Of a stretch of DNA of 64,000 nucleotides, positions 22,956-32,596 are shown in pieces. The stretch is from Bradyrhizobium pachyrhizi (GTDB lineage Bacteria; Pseudomonadota; Alphaproteobacteria; Rhizobiales; Xanthobacteraceae). The translations under genes and the position numbers were made by a program. The notes beneath the pieces are model-generated. The model did not search any database. It worked only from the letters and a program-made list of their open reading frames with translations, and was not told the origin of the DNA. Numbering within the stretch: the first letter of the stretch is position 1; each line of letters opens with the position of its first letter. Location of the stretch: NCBI RefSeq assembly GCF_001189245.1, contig NZ_LFIQ01000119.1, positions 322,575 through 386,574 on the forward strand. Reading direction: 5' to 3'.

Positions 22956-25490
22956 TCAGGACGCGAGCACGGCGGTTCGCGGCACGCTACTGCCGTGAGC
23001 CTCTCCGCCGAGATAGGCGGCTTCAAGCGAGGGATCCTCCGCGATGATTTCGGCCGCACCGCTCTTCAGGATGGCGCCGGTCTCGAGCAGATAGGCCCTG
23101 TCGGCAAGCGCAAGGGCTTGCCCGGCCATCTGGTCGACCACGATCAAGGTCATCCCCTCGACGCGAAGCTGCTCGAACGAGGCGAACAGCTCGTCGACGA
23201 CGAGGGGCGCCAGTCCAAGCGATGGCTCGTCAAGCATGAAGACCTTGGGCGCGGTCAGGAGCCCACGCGCGACTGCGAGCATCTGTTGCTCGCCGCCCGA
23301 CAAAAGGCCCGCGCGATGATTGATGCGTTCCTTCAGGCGCGGAAAGCGGGCAAACATCGCGTCGATCTCCGCATCGAGATCAAGACCCTTGCGTGCGAAG
23401 GCGCCGAGCTGCAAGTTCTGCCGCACCGTCAGCTCGGGAAACACCTGCCGTCCTTCGGGTACCAGCACGATGCCGGCCCTGGCGCGGATATGCGCCGGCA
23501 TCTTGTCGACGCGGCCGCCGGACAGCCTGATCTCACCGACCGACCGCGGCGGTTCGAGACCGGCAATCGAGCGCATCAGGGTGGTTTTGCCCGCTCCATT
23601 GGCGCCGAGTACGGCGATAGCCTCGCCGGGCGCGACGGCAAGGTCGATCCCGCCGAGCGCCCGTGACAGGCCATAAAAGGCATCGAGTGTGCGGACTTCG
23701 AGTGCCGTGCCTTGTTTCGCAGGGCGCGGCGCGCGGCGCCGCTCACCGGACGGCGCGTCGCCGAGATAAGCCTTGCGGACCAGCGGATCGTTGCGGATCG
23801 CCGCCGCATCGCCGATCGCAATGCGCTTGCCGCCATCGAGAACGACGATGAGGTCGCTCAGCGACATGATCATCGGCATATCGTGCTCGACGATGATCAC
23901 CGCGATCCCGGTCTCCGCGATGCGACGGAGCAGAACCGTCAGCCGCTGCTTGTCACCCTTCGAAAGACCCGCGGCCGGCTCGTCGAGCAGCAGGGCCTTC
24001 GGACGCAAGGCGAGCGCCCTCGCGATCTCGACCAGTCGCTTCTCGCCATGGGGCAGCGCGTCCGCGCGTCTGCTCAAATCGCCGTCGACACCGGCAAAGC
24101 GCAACAGCGACCGCGCAAGGCGCTCCTGCGCGTCATTGTGCAGCGCCGACACGATGTTACCGAGCTTGCCGGCCGCCGCCGCCAGAAGGACGTTCTCGAT
24201 GATCGAGAGCGAACCGAATAGCTGCGTCGTCTGGAACGTTCGCGCCACTCCGACACGTGCAAGCTGGTGCGACGGCAAACCGGTGACGTCGCGGTCGCCA
24301 AGCTTCACGGTGCCGGATTTCGGACGATAGAAGCCACAAAGCAGATTCAGCGCGCTGGTTTTCCCCGCACCATTGGGGCCGATGACGCTGGTCACCGTGC
24401 CGGTTTCGGCGGTAAACGAGACGTCCTGCACGGCGCGGACACCGCCGAACGAGATCGAGAGGTTTGTGACGTCAAGACGCGACGCGCTGCTGGTCCCGAT
24501 GCCGAGGTCGGCGACCGGCTCGACGTCCCCCGCACCCGTATCGGCCTTCGATCCCGTCGGCAGGAACCTTGCCGCGAATTGCTCGATCAGCCCCATGATG
24601 CCAGAGGGCGCGACCCGCAGCACGGCGAAGAGCAACACGCCAAAAGCAAGCAGACGATACTCCGCGAGATCGGACAGCATTTCCGGCAGCAGCACGACGA
24701 GCGCTGCCCCGATCATCGGCCCCATCGCCGAGCCGGCGCCGCCGACCATGACGCCGAACAGCAGCAGGATTGATTGCAGAAAGGGGAACGAACTCGGACT
24801 GATATAGCCCTGGAGGGGCGCAAACAGCGCCCCCGCCAGCGCCATCGCTGCGGCCGAGATGATGAACGCCACGGTGCGGACCCGCACGAGATCAATGCCG
24901 ATCGAGCGCGTCGCAACCTCGGTGTCGCGGGCGGCACGCATGGCGTAGCCCCAGCCACTGCGCTTCAAGCGCTCGAACAGGATGAGGCCGGCGAACACCA
25001 ACACGATGCCCGCGATCGCCAAATGCCGCTCCGACAGTGGAAAGCCGAACACCTCCGGCGGCGCGGTCAGGATCAGGCCGTTGCCGCCGCCCGTGAGGTC
25101 GCGCCACTCGATCGTGCCGTGCTCGACGATGAAGCCGAAGGCGATCGTCACCATCGCGAGATATGGACCTCGCACGCGCAAGGCCGGCATGGCGAGCAGG
25201 CCACCGACGACGCTGACAAGAGCAATCGCTGCAGCCGTCGCCGCAAGATAGGGCCACCCCGCCTTCTCCATCAGAAGCACGGTCGTATAGGCCCCGATCG
25301 CCATGAAACCGATGTGGCCGAGCGAGATCTGCCCGGCGAGACCGAGCAGCACGTTGAGGCCGATACAGGCGATCGCCGTCAGCGAGATGGTCGCGACCAG
25401 GAACACGCCGTAGCTGTCGGCAACGGCGGCATAGAGGATGGCGGCGGCGAGTGCCGCGACGGCGGCGAGAACGGAGACGCGGGAGGTCAT
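22956..25490 (-). CDS. LivM-LivG-LivF fusion: permease plus two ATPases of a branched-chain-amino-acid-type ABC importer
   Basis: One 844-residue polypeptide holds three normally separate subunits. Residues 1-310 are a LivM permease (NVLLGLAGQISLGHIGFMAIGAYT, LRVRGPYLAMVTIAFGFI). Residues about 338-580 are LivG (Walker A GPNGAGKT at 371-378, variant signature LPHGEKRLVEIARAL, Walker B LLLDEPAAGL). Residues about 597-835 are LivF (Walker A GANGAGKT at 629-636, signature LSGGEQQMLAVARGL, Walker B FMLDEPSLGL). LivM-LivG fusions are common in this group; the added LivF is rarer. Linkers at 310-337 and 580-596 are polar. Its start overlaps the livH stop in an ATGA. Neighbours suggest it imports a ureide or amide rather than leucine. 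Confidence 0.93.
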   Translation of the reverse strand: MTSRVSVLAAVAALAAAILYAAVADSYGVFLVATISLTAIACIGLNVLLGLAGQISLGHIGFMAIGAYTTVLLMEKAGWPYLAATAAAIALVSVVGGLLAMPALRVRGPYLAMVTIAFGFIVEHGTIEWRDLTGGGNGLILTAPPEVFGFPLSERHLAIAGIVLVFAGLILFERLKRSGWGYAMRAARDTEVATRSIGIDLVRVRTVAFIISAAAMALAGALFAPLQGYISPSSFPFLQSILLLFGVMVGGAGSAMGPMIGAALVVLLPEMLSDLAEYRLLAFGVLLFAVLRVAPSGIMGLIEQFAARFLPTGSKADTGAGDVEPVADLGIGTSSASRLDVTNLSISFGGVRAVQDVSFTAETGTVTSVIGPNGAGKTSALNLLCGFYRPKSGTVKLGDRDVTGLPSHQLARVGVARTFQTTQLFGSLSIIENVLLAAAAGKLGNIVSALHNDAQERLARSLLRFAGVDGDLSRRADALPHGEKRLVEIARALALRPKALLLDEPAAGLSKGDKQRLTVLLRRIAETGIAVIIVEHDMPMIMSLSDLIVVLDGGKRIAIGDAAAIRNDPLVRKAYLGDAPSGERRRAPRPAKQGTALEVRTLDAFYGLSRALGGIDLAVAPGEAIAVLGANGAGKTTLMRSIAGLEPPRSVGEIRLSGGRVDKMPAHIRARAGIVLVPEGRQVFPELTVRQNLQLGAFARKGLDLDAEIDAMFARFPRLKERINHRAGLLSGGEQQMLAVARGLLTAPKVFMLDEPSLGLAPLVVDELFASFEQLRVEGMTLIVVDQMAGQALALADRAYLLETGAILKSGAAEIIAEDPSLEAAYLGGEAHGSSVPRTAVLAS

Positions 25491-26362
25491 ACCTTTTTCA
25501 CTCCGGCTCGGCCGAGCAGCCCGTGGGGGAGGACGACAAGTATCGCGATCACCGAGGCGAATGTGATGATCTGGGTGTAGACCGATCCCAGATAGTTGGT
25601 CGCGAACACCTCGATCAGGCCGAGACAGAGCCCGGCCAGCATCACGCCCCAGGCGCTGCCGAGGCCGCCGATGATCGCCGCCGCGAAGGCCTTGATGCCG
25701 AACAGCGTGCCCATTTCGGAGGACACGTTGAACAGGGGCGCGATCAGCAGCGCCGCAACGCCGGCCAGCATCGCCGAGACCGCGTAGCTTGCCGCGATGG
25801 CGCCGCTGACGTTGATGCCCATCAGCCGCGCGGCGTTCGGGTTCTGGACCACCGCGAGCATGGCGACACCGTGACGCGTCCGGCGACTGAGCAGATGAAG
25901 TGCCAGCGCCAGCAGCAATCCGACCACGGGAATCAGGAGCTGCAACGGATAGACCCCGGCGCCCTCGACGATCTGGATCGGCTTGGCCGCCAGGACCGAC
26001 GGAAAGCTGCGCGGCTCCTTGCCGAAGACGAACATCATCACGTTGTCGACGATGATGCCGACCGCAACGGTCGCCATCAGCCAGTTGTCGGAGCCGCGCT
26101 GCACGAACGGCCGAACGGCAAGGCGCTCAATCAGCAGGCCGTAGACCGCGCAGACGAGCAGAACGGCGGGAATGCCGGCCGCGGCCGGCCATCCCCACAG
26201 CACGAGGAAGAAGTAGCCGGCGACGGCTCCCAGGGTCATCGAGCTGCCCTGGGAGAAATTGACCGTGCCGGAGACGGCGTAGGTGACGTGGAAGCCAAGC
26301 GCAAGCAGCCCATACATGCTCCCAAGCGCCAGCCCTGTTATCACCGCGGGAAGAAATGACAT
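25487..26362 (-). CDS. livH: LivH-type ABC importer permease
   Basis: A 291-residue inner-membrane permease with about eight hydrophobic segments. Typical LivH features are GSMYGLLALGFHVTYAVSGTVNFSQG near the N-terminus, LMGINVSGAIAASYAVSAMLAGVAALL, and GIKAFAAAIIGGLGSAWGVMLAGLCLGL. It pairs with the LivM part of the fusion protein, whose start overlaps its stop by four bases. It lies 38 bases after the binding-protein gene. Confidence 0.93.
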   Translation of the reverse strand: MSFLPAVITGLALGSMYGLLALGFHVTYAVSGTVNFSQGSSMTLGAVAGYFFLVLWGWPAAAGIPAVLLVCAVYGLLIERLAVRPFVQRGSDNWLMATVAVGIIVDNVMMFVFGKEPRSFPSVLAAKPIQIVEGAGVYPLQLLIPVVGLLLALALHLLSRRTRHGVAMLAVVQNPNAARLMGINVSGAIAASYAVSAMLAGVAALLIAPLFNVSSEMGTLFGIKAFAAAIIGGLGSAWGVMLAGLCLGLIEVFATNYLGSVYTQIITFASVIAILVVLPHGLLGRAGVKKV

Positions 26363-26400
26363 CGATGACCACCCTGCTTGTTTGTCGGACGATCTCGCGG

Positions 26401-27607
26401 TCAGTTCCGCGCGAACGGCATGATGTGGTTGTCCTCAAACCGCGCCCAGATGTAGTCGCCCGCCGTTAGCGCATCGTGCTTGTCCTGCGCGAACGGCTTC
26501 TCATAGGTCTTGATCAAGCCGTCCACGCGGTCGATGGCGTAGAAACCGTCACGGACGGCGGTCGGTTCGGTGCCGCCCGCCTTTTCGATTGCTCGCGCAA
26601 TGACCAGGATGGAGTCGTAGGCGTTGGCGACGCCAACCGCCGGCGTCACGTCCGCAGGCCCCTTGATATCCGAATACTTCGCCTGCAGCGCCGACATCAC
26701 TCGCTTGCCGACGGGCGACAGGTTCCCGAAGAAGCTGTAGGTCTGGACGAAGATCACGTTCTCCGCGCTCGGCCCGGCGAGCTCGGTGAAACGGCCGCCG
26801 GCCGGTCCCCAATGCGAGACGATCGGCGGCGCCCAGCCCATGCGGTCGAGCGATTTCACCACCTGGGAGGACGGTCCGACGTTGCCGACCAGGTAGAGCG
26901 TGTCGGCGCCTGCCTGCTTCAAGCGCGACAGCTGGGAAACGACGTCGACGTCGTTGCCTTCAAACTTCTCGACGCCGGCAGGCTCGATTCCTGCGGCCTT
27001 CAATGCCGCCTTCAGCCCATGCTCGTTCGACTCGCCCCAGGGATTGTTGACCAGGATGAGCCCGGGCTTCTTCGCATTGTAGGTCTTGCGCGAGAACTGG
27101 ACGATCGCCTTGTCGACCTCATCGTCCATGGCCGACACGCGGAACACGTAGTTGGACGGGGCGCCGTTCCGCGTGATGTTGGTTCCGGCGGCCCACGGCA
27201 CGACGAACGGCACCTTGACGTTGTTGACGAACGGCACGATGGCAAGCTCGACCGGCGTGTCGAGGCCGCCGACCAGGACGGCGACCTTTTCGCGCTGAAT
27301 CAGCTCGCGCGCGGCGATCAACCCTTTGGCCGGATTGCTCTCATCGTCGCGGCGGACGAGCTCGAGCGGACGTCCGAGCACGCCGCCCTTCGCATTGATT
27401 TCCTCGATGGCGATCGTCGCTCCGCGGGTGAGCGCCTCGCCGGCGCGCGCCGACTGTCCCGACAGGGCGGTCACCAGGCCGATCTTGATCGGTTCGGCCG
27501 CGCGCGCCGGACGCGAACGGCAACGCGGCCAGCAGGATCGTCGCTGCGGCGTGCCAAGCCGGCCAACGACGCGCAGGTCCGGACGAAACTATGCTCCTGA
27601 AGTTCAT
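26401..27607 (-). pseudogene. Liv-type ABC substrate-binding protein, frameshifted in the signal peptide
   Basis: The mature protein is a complete Leu/Ile/Val-binding-protein-family receptor (GLVTALSGQSARAGEALTRGATIA, AINAKGGVLGRPLELVRRDDES-like text, VGGLDTPVELAIVPFVNN). Its signal peptide lies in another frame: ATG at 27607, then WPAWHAAATILLAALPFASGA. The frames must join within the CG run at about 27498-27508, where two bases are lost or one gained relative to an intact gene. In the mature frame the only start is GTG at 27474, which omits the signal and the first beta strand (EPIKIGLV). The protein could then not be exported. Real slippage in the GC dinucleotide run or a base-call error are both possible. 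Confidence 0.8.
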
Positions 27608-27681
27608 CTTCGGTGTTCCTCCGCTGATGGCGGCCTCGGCATCGAAGCCGCCAGTTCCTCCGCTGCCGCTTATGCGCGGAC

Positions 27682-27713
27682 TTGACGGAAGTAAAAACTT
27701 TCTTCAAAAATAT
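27682..27713 (+). promoter_or_regulatory. Promoter region with 16-bp operator (site B)
   Basis: TTGACG at 27682-27687 is followed by GTAAAAACTTTCTTCA at 27691-27706. It matches the palindrome of sites A and C at all but the last two positions, and shares AAGTAAAAACTTTCTT exactly with the minus-strand reading of site A. The -10 is weak (AAAAAT or AAATAT at 27706-27713). It lies between the divergent binding-protein and hydrolase genes and may control both. Confidence 0.6.
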
Positions 27714-27755
27714 TCCGATGTCAAGCGAGCGATCAACCGCGCGGGGAAAATTCCG

Positions 27756-28754
27756 ATGGACCCAAGGATTGTCGAGGCCCGCGACGTGTTGATCTCGATC
27801 GCGGAAGATGGCGACCGCCTGTCGCGCGGGGAAGCCGTGCTGCGCTCGGATTCTGTCGGACCGGCCCTCGCCGCTCACGGACGCTATCGCTACAGCGCGA
27901 TCGCGCAACGCCCGGATTTCAATTGGCCGCAAGGACGGCGGCTTGCCGTCTACGTCGGTCTCAACCTCGAGCATTTCGCGTTCGGCGACGGGCTCGGTGC
28001 CGAGCTCTGCCCCGGCGGTCCGCATCCGGACGTCCTCAACTACGCCTGGCGCGACTATGGCAACCGCGTCGGCGTATGGCGCCTGATCGAGCTGTTCGAC
28101 GAGCTGGAGCTACCGCTGTCGGTGCTTGCAAACAGCAGCATCTATCACTACTGCCCTGAAATCATGGAGGCATTTCGCGCCCGCGGCGACGAAATCGTCG
28201 GTCACGGCCGCACCAATTCCGAGCGCCAGGGTGTGCTTGCGCCTGACGAGGAGCGTCAATTGATCGCGGAAGCGACCGATGTCATCGCACGAGCCGAAGG
28301 GCGGCCGCCGCGCGGCTGGCTGGGGCCCTGGATTTCGCAATCACAGGTCACGCCCGATCTACTGGCCGAAGCAGGCTACGAGTACCTGCTCGACTGGTGC
28401 ATGGACGATCAGCCGGTGTGGTTCTCGACGCGGAACGGCGGCCGCATCCTTTCAGTGCCCTATCCGCAGGAGTTGAACGATATCCCCTCAATCGTCGGTC
28501 GCAAGGACTCCGGCGAGCAGTTCGCCGCCATGATCACCGACACGTTCGAGGAGATGCTGGCACAGTCGAAAGGGCAATCGCTCGTCATGGGAATTGCACT
28601 GCACCCCTATCTGGTCGGGCAGCCGCACCGCCTGCGTCCGCTGCGCCGCGCCCTGCAAACGATCCTGGCGCGTCGTGACGAGATCTGGATCACCACCGCT
28701 GGAGGAATAGCCGCGTTCTCGCGCGCGCTGCCCGATGGCATCGTCCCAACATGA
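27756..28754 (+). CDS. PuuE-like polysaccharide-deacetylase-family hydrolase (cyclic amide/allantoinase type)
   Basis: A 332-residue NodB-fold protein of the PuuE group. Features are RYRYSAIAQRPDFNWPQGRRLAVYVGLNLEHF, the DYGNRVGVWRLIELFDEL block, EIVGHGRTNSERQ with the active-site His, and MGIALHPYLVGQPHRLRPLRRAL. Relatives include allantoinase that opens the hydantoin ring, and other enzymes that open cyclic amides. I chose the ATG at 27756, preceded by GGGGA and lying downstream of promoter site B; the frame extends to 27591 through non-conserved text. With the neighbouring amidohydrolase and oxamate carbamoyltransferase it probably opens a cyclic ureide. The exact substrate is unknown. Confidence 0.85.
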   Translation: MDPRIVEARDVLISIAEDGDRLSRGEAVLRSDSVGPALAAHGRYRYSAIAQRPDFNWPQGRRLAVYVGLNLEHFAFGDGLGAELCPGGPHPDVLNYAWRDYGNRVGVWRLIELFDELELPLSVLANSSIYHYCPEIMEAFRARGDEIVGHGRTNSERQGVLAPDEERQLIAEATDVIARAEGRPPRGWLGPWISQSQVTPDLLAEAGYEYLLDWCMDDQPVWFSTRNGGRILSVPYPQELNDIPSIVGRKDSGEQFAAMITDTFEEMLAQSKGQSLVMGIALHPYLVGQPHRLRPLRRALQTILARRDEIWITTAGGIAAFSRALPDGIVPT

Positions 28755-28808
28755 TGGAAACAAATCGGGCCCGATCGCCTCGCCGTTGCAACGAACCGGA
28801 GACGACCA

Positions 28809-30020
28809 GTGAGCACTGCCGACACGCTATTTCGAAACGCCCGATTGGGCGATGGACGCACCATCGATATCGCCGTGCGCGACGGCCGCATCACCTCGAT
28901 CGCGTCGCACTCGCAATCGCCGGTCGCGGCCGGCGAAACCCTTGATCTAGCCGGACGCCTGGTGCTGCCGGGGCTGGTCGATGGTCATATCCACCTCGAC
29001 AAGGGCTTCGTCGGCGACGATTGGAAGTCCCACCGCCCCTGCACCGCAGGTTTCAGCGTGCGCGAGCGCGTCAAGTTCGAAAAGGGAGCGCTTGCCGGCG
29101 CCAGGCCGATTGCGGTGCGGGCGGCGGCGCTGATCGACCTCTGCGTCGCGCACGGCACGACCCGGATGCGCAGCCACGTCGATATCGACCTTCAAGTCGG
29201 GTTGCGCAATCTCGAGCAGGTCATAGCCGCGCGCGAGGCGTACCGCGACAAGGTGTCGGTCCAGATCGTCGCCTTTCCGCAAAGCGGCATCGTGACATCG
29301 CCGGGCGTGGCCGGACTGCTCGACGAGGCGGTTCGCGCCGGCGCAGACCTGGTCGGCGGCCTCGATCCGGCGGGTTACGATGCCGACATCGACGGGCATC
29401 TCGACGTCATCTTCGGCATTGCTGACCGGCGTGGGGTCGGCATTGACATTCACCTGCATGACGGCGGCTTGCTCGGTATCTTCGAGATCGAGAACATTGC
29501 ACGCCGGACGAAGGCCCTCGGGCTCGGCGGCAAGGTCACGATCAGCCATGCCTATGCTCTCGGCGAGGTGCCTCGAGACGTGGTTCAGCGCACCGCGCAG
29601 CTGCTCGCCGAGGCTGGAGTCGCCATTTTGACCAACGCGCCCGGAGCGCATGCGTTTCCGCCGGTGTTGCTGCTGCGCGATGCCGGCGTCAATGTATTCG
29701 CCGGCAATGACAACATCCGCGATTCCTGGTGGCCCTACGGCGACGGCGACCTCCTGGAGCGCGCCATGATCGTCGGCTACCGCTCCGGCTTCAGCACCGA
29801 TGCCGACCTGGCGGCGGCGTTCAACATGGTGACCACCAACGCCGCGCAGGCACTCGGCCTCCCGGACTATGGGGTGGCCGAGGGCGCGGCGGCGGACTTC
29901 GTCGTGATCGACGCCCAGCACGTGCAAGAGGCCGTGGTGGCCCGGCCCAGGCCGCGCGACGTCTACAAGAATGGGCGCCTCGTCGCGCATGGCGGCACGG
30001 TCGTGACGGCGGCGCGTTGA
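28809..30020 (+). CDS. Cytosine-deaminase-like amidohydrolase
   Basis: A 403-residue metal-dependent hydrolase of the CodA/AtzC group. The metal ligands are visible: DGHIHLDKGF (His-x-His), DIHLHDGG, ISHAYALG and the late GNDNIRDSWWPYGDGD with the catalytic Asp. Known relatives deaminate cytosine, isoguanine or creatinine, or hydrolyse triazine products. The GTG start at 28809 has GGAG seven bases upstream. It follows the PuuE-like gene by 54 bases on the same strand. The pair suggests deamination of a ring followed by ring opening, in either order. Confidence 0.88.
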   Translation: MSTADTLFRNARLGDGRTIDIAVRDGRITSIASHSQSPVAAGETLDLAGRLVLPGLVDGHIHLDKGFVGDDWKSHRPCTAGFSVRERVKFEKGALAGARPIAVRAAALIDLCVAHGTTRMRSHVDIDLQVGLRNLEQVIAAREAYRDKVSVQIVAFPQSGIVTSPGVAGLLDEAVRAGADLVGGLDPAGYDADIDGHLDVIFGIADRRGVGIDIHLHDGGLLGIFEIENIARRTKALGLGGKVTISHAYALGEVPRDVVQRTAQLLAEAGVAILTNAPGAHAFPPVLLLRDAGVNVFAGNDNIRDSWWPYGDGDLLERAMIVGYRSGFSTDADLAAAFNMVTTNAAQALGLPDYGVAEGAAADFVVIDAQHVQEAVVARPRPRDVYKNGRLVAHGGTVVTAAR

Positions 30021-30139
30021 TCTGGATGTGGAGACCGAAACATCCGGAAGGTTACCCCTTGACGAGCCACCGCAATAGCGATCTCAATCCCGCGAGCCTG
30101 CACGGCAGGGCCCCGCATCCCGTTGAACATGATGGGCGG

Positions 30140-30152
30140 GGACATATTGTCC
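30140..30152. promoter_or_regulatory. 13-bp perfect palindrome upstream of the TetR gene
   Basis: GGACATATTGTCC is a perfect inverted repeat with a three-base centre. It lies 37 bases before the likely GTG start of the TetR gene. It does not resemble sites A-C, so it may bind another regulator or be a separate autoregulatory site. Confidence 0.35.
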
Positions 30153-30188
30153 GCGCTGGGCTCGTACAACCTGAGAAAAGCTTGTCCC

Positions 30189-30923
30189 GTGACTGAAACG
30201 ACAGCATCGACCAACCCGGCCCGTAGCGCCACGCGCGGCAGACGGGCACGCGATTCCGCGTTGACCAAGGAAGCGATCCTGCACGCGGCGACGTTCGAAT
30301 TCTGCCGCAACGGCATTGGCGGAGCTCGGGTTGAAGCCATCGCGAAACGCGCCAAAGCCAACATGCGGTTGCTGTACGCCTATTTCGGCGACAAGAACGG
30401 CCTTTATCTCGCCGTGCTCGAACACGTCTACACCGAGATCCGCGCGGCCGAACAACAACTCAAGCTCGACGACCTCGATCCGGTCGCAGCCATGCGCGAG
30501 CTGATCAACTTCACGTTCACTTTTTTCGGGGCGCACCAAAACTATATTGCCCTGATCAACAATGAGAACCTGCAGCGCGGGCGCAACCTGCGCAAATCGC
30601 GCAAGATCGCCGACCTCACGCTGCCCTTGGTTGCGAGCATCGAAAACATCCTTCGCCGGGGCCTCGCGGTCGGGCTCTTTCGCAGCGACGTCGATCCGGT
30701 TCAGCTCTACGTCACGATCACGGCCATGAGCTATTTTCATGTCTCCAACCGCTACACGCTGTCGGCGATGTTCGACAAGGATCTGGGAGAGCCGGACTGG
30801 CTGGAGAAGCGTCGCCATCACGCGCTGGACGTGATCATGACCTGGTTGACGGCGACGGCGGCCGCAAGCGAGGGAAAACGGAAACCGTCCGCAGCCAGAA
30901 CACCGGCCGGCGCCGCACGCTAG
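30189..30923 (+). CDS. TetR-family transcriptional regulator
   Basis: A 244-residue repressor. The N-terminal helix-turn-helix is clear (TKEAILHAATFEFCRNGIGG, RVEAIAKRAKANMRLLYAYFGDKNGLYLAVLEHVY). The C-terminal part (INFTFTFFGAHQNYIALINNENLQRGRNLRKS, then RRGLAVGLFRSDVDPVQLYVTITAM) resembles the TetR_C_29 group. I use the GTG at 30189, so that the palindrome at 30140 is upstream of the gene; ATG codons at 30129 and 30132 are alternatives. It stands between the catabolic genes and the gamma-glutamyltransferase gene, both of which have the shared operator, so it is the best candidate for the regulon's repressor. Confidence 0.9.
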   Translation: MTETTASTNPARSATRGRRARDSALTKEAILHAATFEFCRNGIGGARVEAIAKRAKANMRLLYAYFGDKNGLYLAVLEHVYTEIRAAEQQLKLDDLDPVAAMRELINFTFTFFGAHQNYIALINNENLQRGRNLRKSRKIADLTLPLVASIENILRRGLAVGLFRSDVDPVQLYVTITAMSYFHVSNRYTLSAMFDKDLGEPDWLEKRRHHALDVIMTWLTATAAASEGKRKPSAARTPAGAAR

Positions 30924-30977
30924 CTCGCGCGCGGCAAATTCCGAACAGCCTGCGGGTGAGCGCTAAGGGTGCTCGCT

Positions 30978-32570
30978 TCACCGGGCAGCGACGACGCCGT
31001 CGCTGCGGGGATCGGTGGCGCCCTCGAGCAGTCCATCCGGGTGCCAGACGATTGCGCCGGCGTGGCCCATGAATTCCTCGAACGCACCGACCACCTGGAT
31101 ATCGTGGCCGAGCGCCCGTAGCGCGTCGATGACGGCAGGATCGAAACGCGATTCGACCTTGAGATTGTTGTTCTCCTCGCCCCATGTGCGACCGAGCAGC
31201 CAGCGCGGCGCGGTCACTGTCGACTGAAGATCCTGACCGTGCAACGCGTAGCGAGTGAAGATCGCGGCCTGGGTTTGCGGCTGCCCTTCGCCGCCCATCG
31301 TGCCGTAGGACAACAGCCGGCCGTCGCTGAGTTCAGCCATTGCGGGCTGAATGGTGTGGAACGGCAGCCGCCCAGGTTCCAGGCGGTTGATATCGGTCTC
31401 GGCGAGACCGAAGCTTGTCCCACGGTTCTGCCAGGTGACCCCGCTTTGGGGCAGGATGACGCCCGAGCCAAACTCCCAATAGATGCTCTGAATGAAGCTG
31501 ACGCTGAGGCCGTTCCGGTTGGTCGCAGCAAGCCAGACCGTATCGCCCTGGGCCGTCGGGTCAGGCCAGCGCGCTGCATGATCGACGGCAACGGTCTTTT
31601 CGAGCGCCGAAATGGACTCGTCGGTGAGGAACCCGGCCGCCGACCGCGCCATGTGGTCGGGATCGGTCACGTAACGATTGCGGATGCGGAACGACGCCTT
31701 CGTGCTCTCGACCAGCCGGTGCAGATGATCGACCCCGTCCGCCTCCTTCGCCATGCGCCGGGCATAGAGCGCAAGAATCAACAGCGAGGCCAGGCCCTGC
31801 GTCGGCGGCGGCATGTTGAACACCTTGTGCCCGGCCACATCGACCGACAGCGGTGTCACCAGTGCGGCTCGATGCTGCTCCAGATCGGATAGGCGGAGCG
31901 GGCTGCCGAGCCGTTCGAGATCAGCGGCCATCGAACGCGCCAGGTCGCCGCGATAGAAATCGGAAAGGCCGGCTTGCGCCAGCTGCCGCAACGTGGCCGC
32001 GACGCGCGGCTGCCGCAACCGTGCGCCGACTGCAAGCGGAACGCCCTGCGGCAGATAGACATCGGCAAAGCCCGGCACATCCTGCAGTTCAGCGCGCTTC
32101 TTCGAGGTGTTGTCGTGCAGGGTCTGGGTCACGGCGACGCCATCGGCGGCGTAGCCGATCGCAGGTTCGAGCAACCGCGACAGCGGCATGCGCCCCCCAT
32201 GGCGATCGCGGCTGAGCTCATAGGCCTTCTGCCAGCCATCGACGGTCCCCGCGGCGGTGAGTGCCGCGAGCGGTCCGCGGCTTGGGATGGTGCTGCAGCC
32301 ATGCTCGCGATACCATGCGCGGCTGGCGGCCTTCGCCGACCGTCCGCACGCCTGGATTCCGACCGGTGCGGAACCCGCCCGGCCGACCAGCCAGAAGCTG
32401 TCGCCGCCGAGGCCGTTCATGTGGGGATAGACCACCGCGATCGTGGCGGCGGACGCAATCATCGCCTCGACCGCATTGCCACCTTCGGAGAGGACGGCGA
32501 GCCCGGCCTGCGCCGCAAGATGATGCGGCGCGGTCACCATTCCGCTATAGCTTCGCTTGGTCTGCAGCAT
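30978..32570 (-). CDS. Gamma-glutamyltransferase family protein
   Basis: A 530-residue Ntn-hydrolase of the gamma-glutamyltranspeptidase family. N-terminal features are SGMVTAPHHLAAQAGLAVLSEGGNAVEAMIA and VVYPHMNGLGGDSF. The autocleavage region reads QGDTVWLAATNRNGLSVSFIQS, where Thr in GDT should become the new N-terminal nucleophile. A C-terminal GTMGGEGQPQTQAAIFTRY block is also typical. There is no signal peptide, unlike classical periplasmic GGT, so it is probably cytoplasmic. Promoter site C lies just upstream, which ties it to the cyclic-ureide genes. It might hydrolyse an amide or gamma-glutamyl intermediate of that pathway. Confidence 0.9.
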   Translation of the reverse strand: MLQTKRSYSGMVTAPHHLAAQAGLAVLSEGGNAVEAMIASAATIAVVYPHMNGLGGDSFWLVGRAGSAPVGIQACGRSAKAASRAWYREHGCSTIPSRGPLAALTAAGTVDGWQKAYELSRDRHGGRMPLSRLLEPAIGYAADGVAVTQTLHDNTSKKRAELQDVPGFADVYLPQGVPLAVGARLRQPRVAATLRQLAQAGLSDFYRGDLARSMAADLERLGSPLRLSDLEQHRAALVTPLSVDVAGHKVFNMPPPTQGLASLLILALYARRMAKEADGVDHLHRLVESTKASFRIRNRYVTDPDHMARSAAGFLTDESISALEKTVAVDHAARWPDPTAQGDTVWLAATNRNGLSVSFIQSIYWEFGSGVILPQSGVTWQNRGTSFGLAETDINRLEPGRLPFHTIQPAMAELSDGRLLSYGTMGGEGQPQTQAAIFTRYALHGQDLQSTVTAPRWLLGRTWGEENNNLKVESRFDPAVIDALRALGHDIQVVGAFEEFMGHAGAIVWHPDGLLEGATDPRSDGVVAAR

Positions 32571-32596
32571 GAGCGCGTTCTCCGAAAGCAGCAGTT

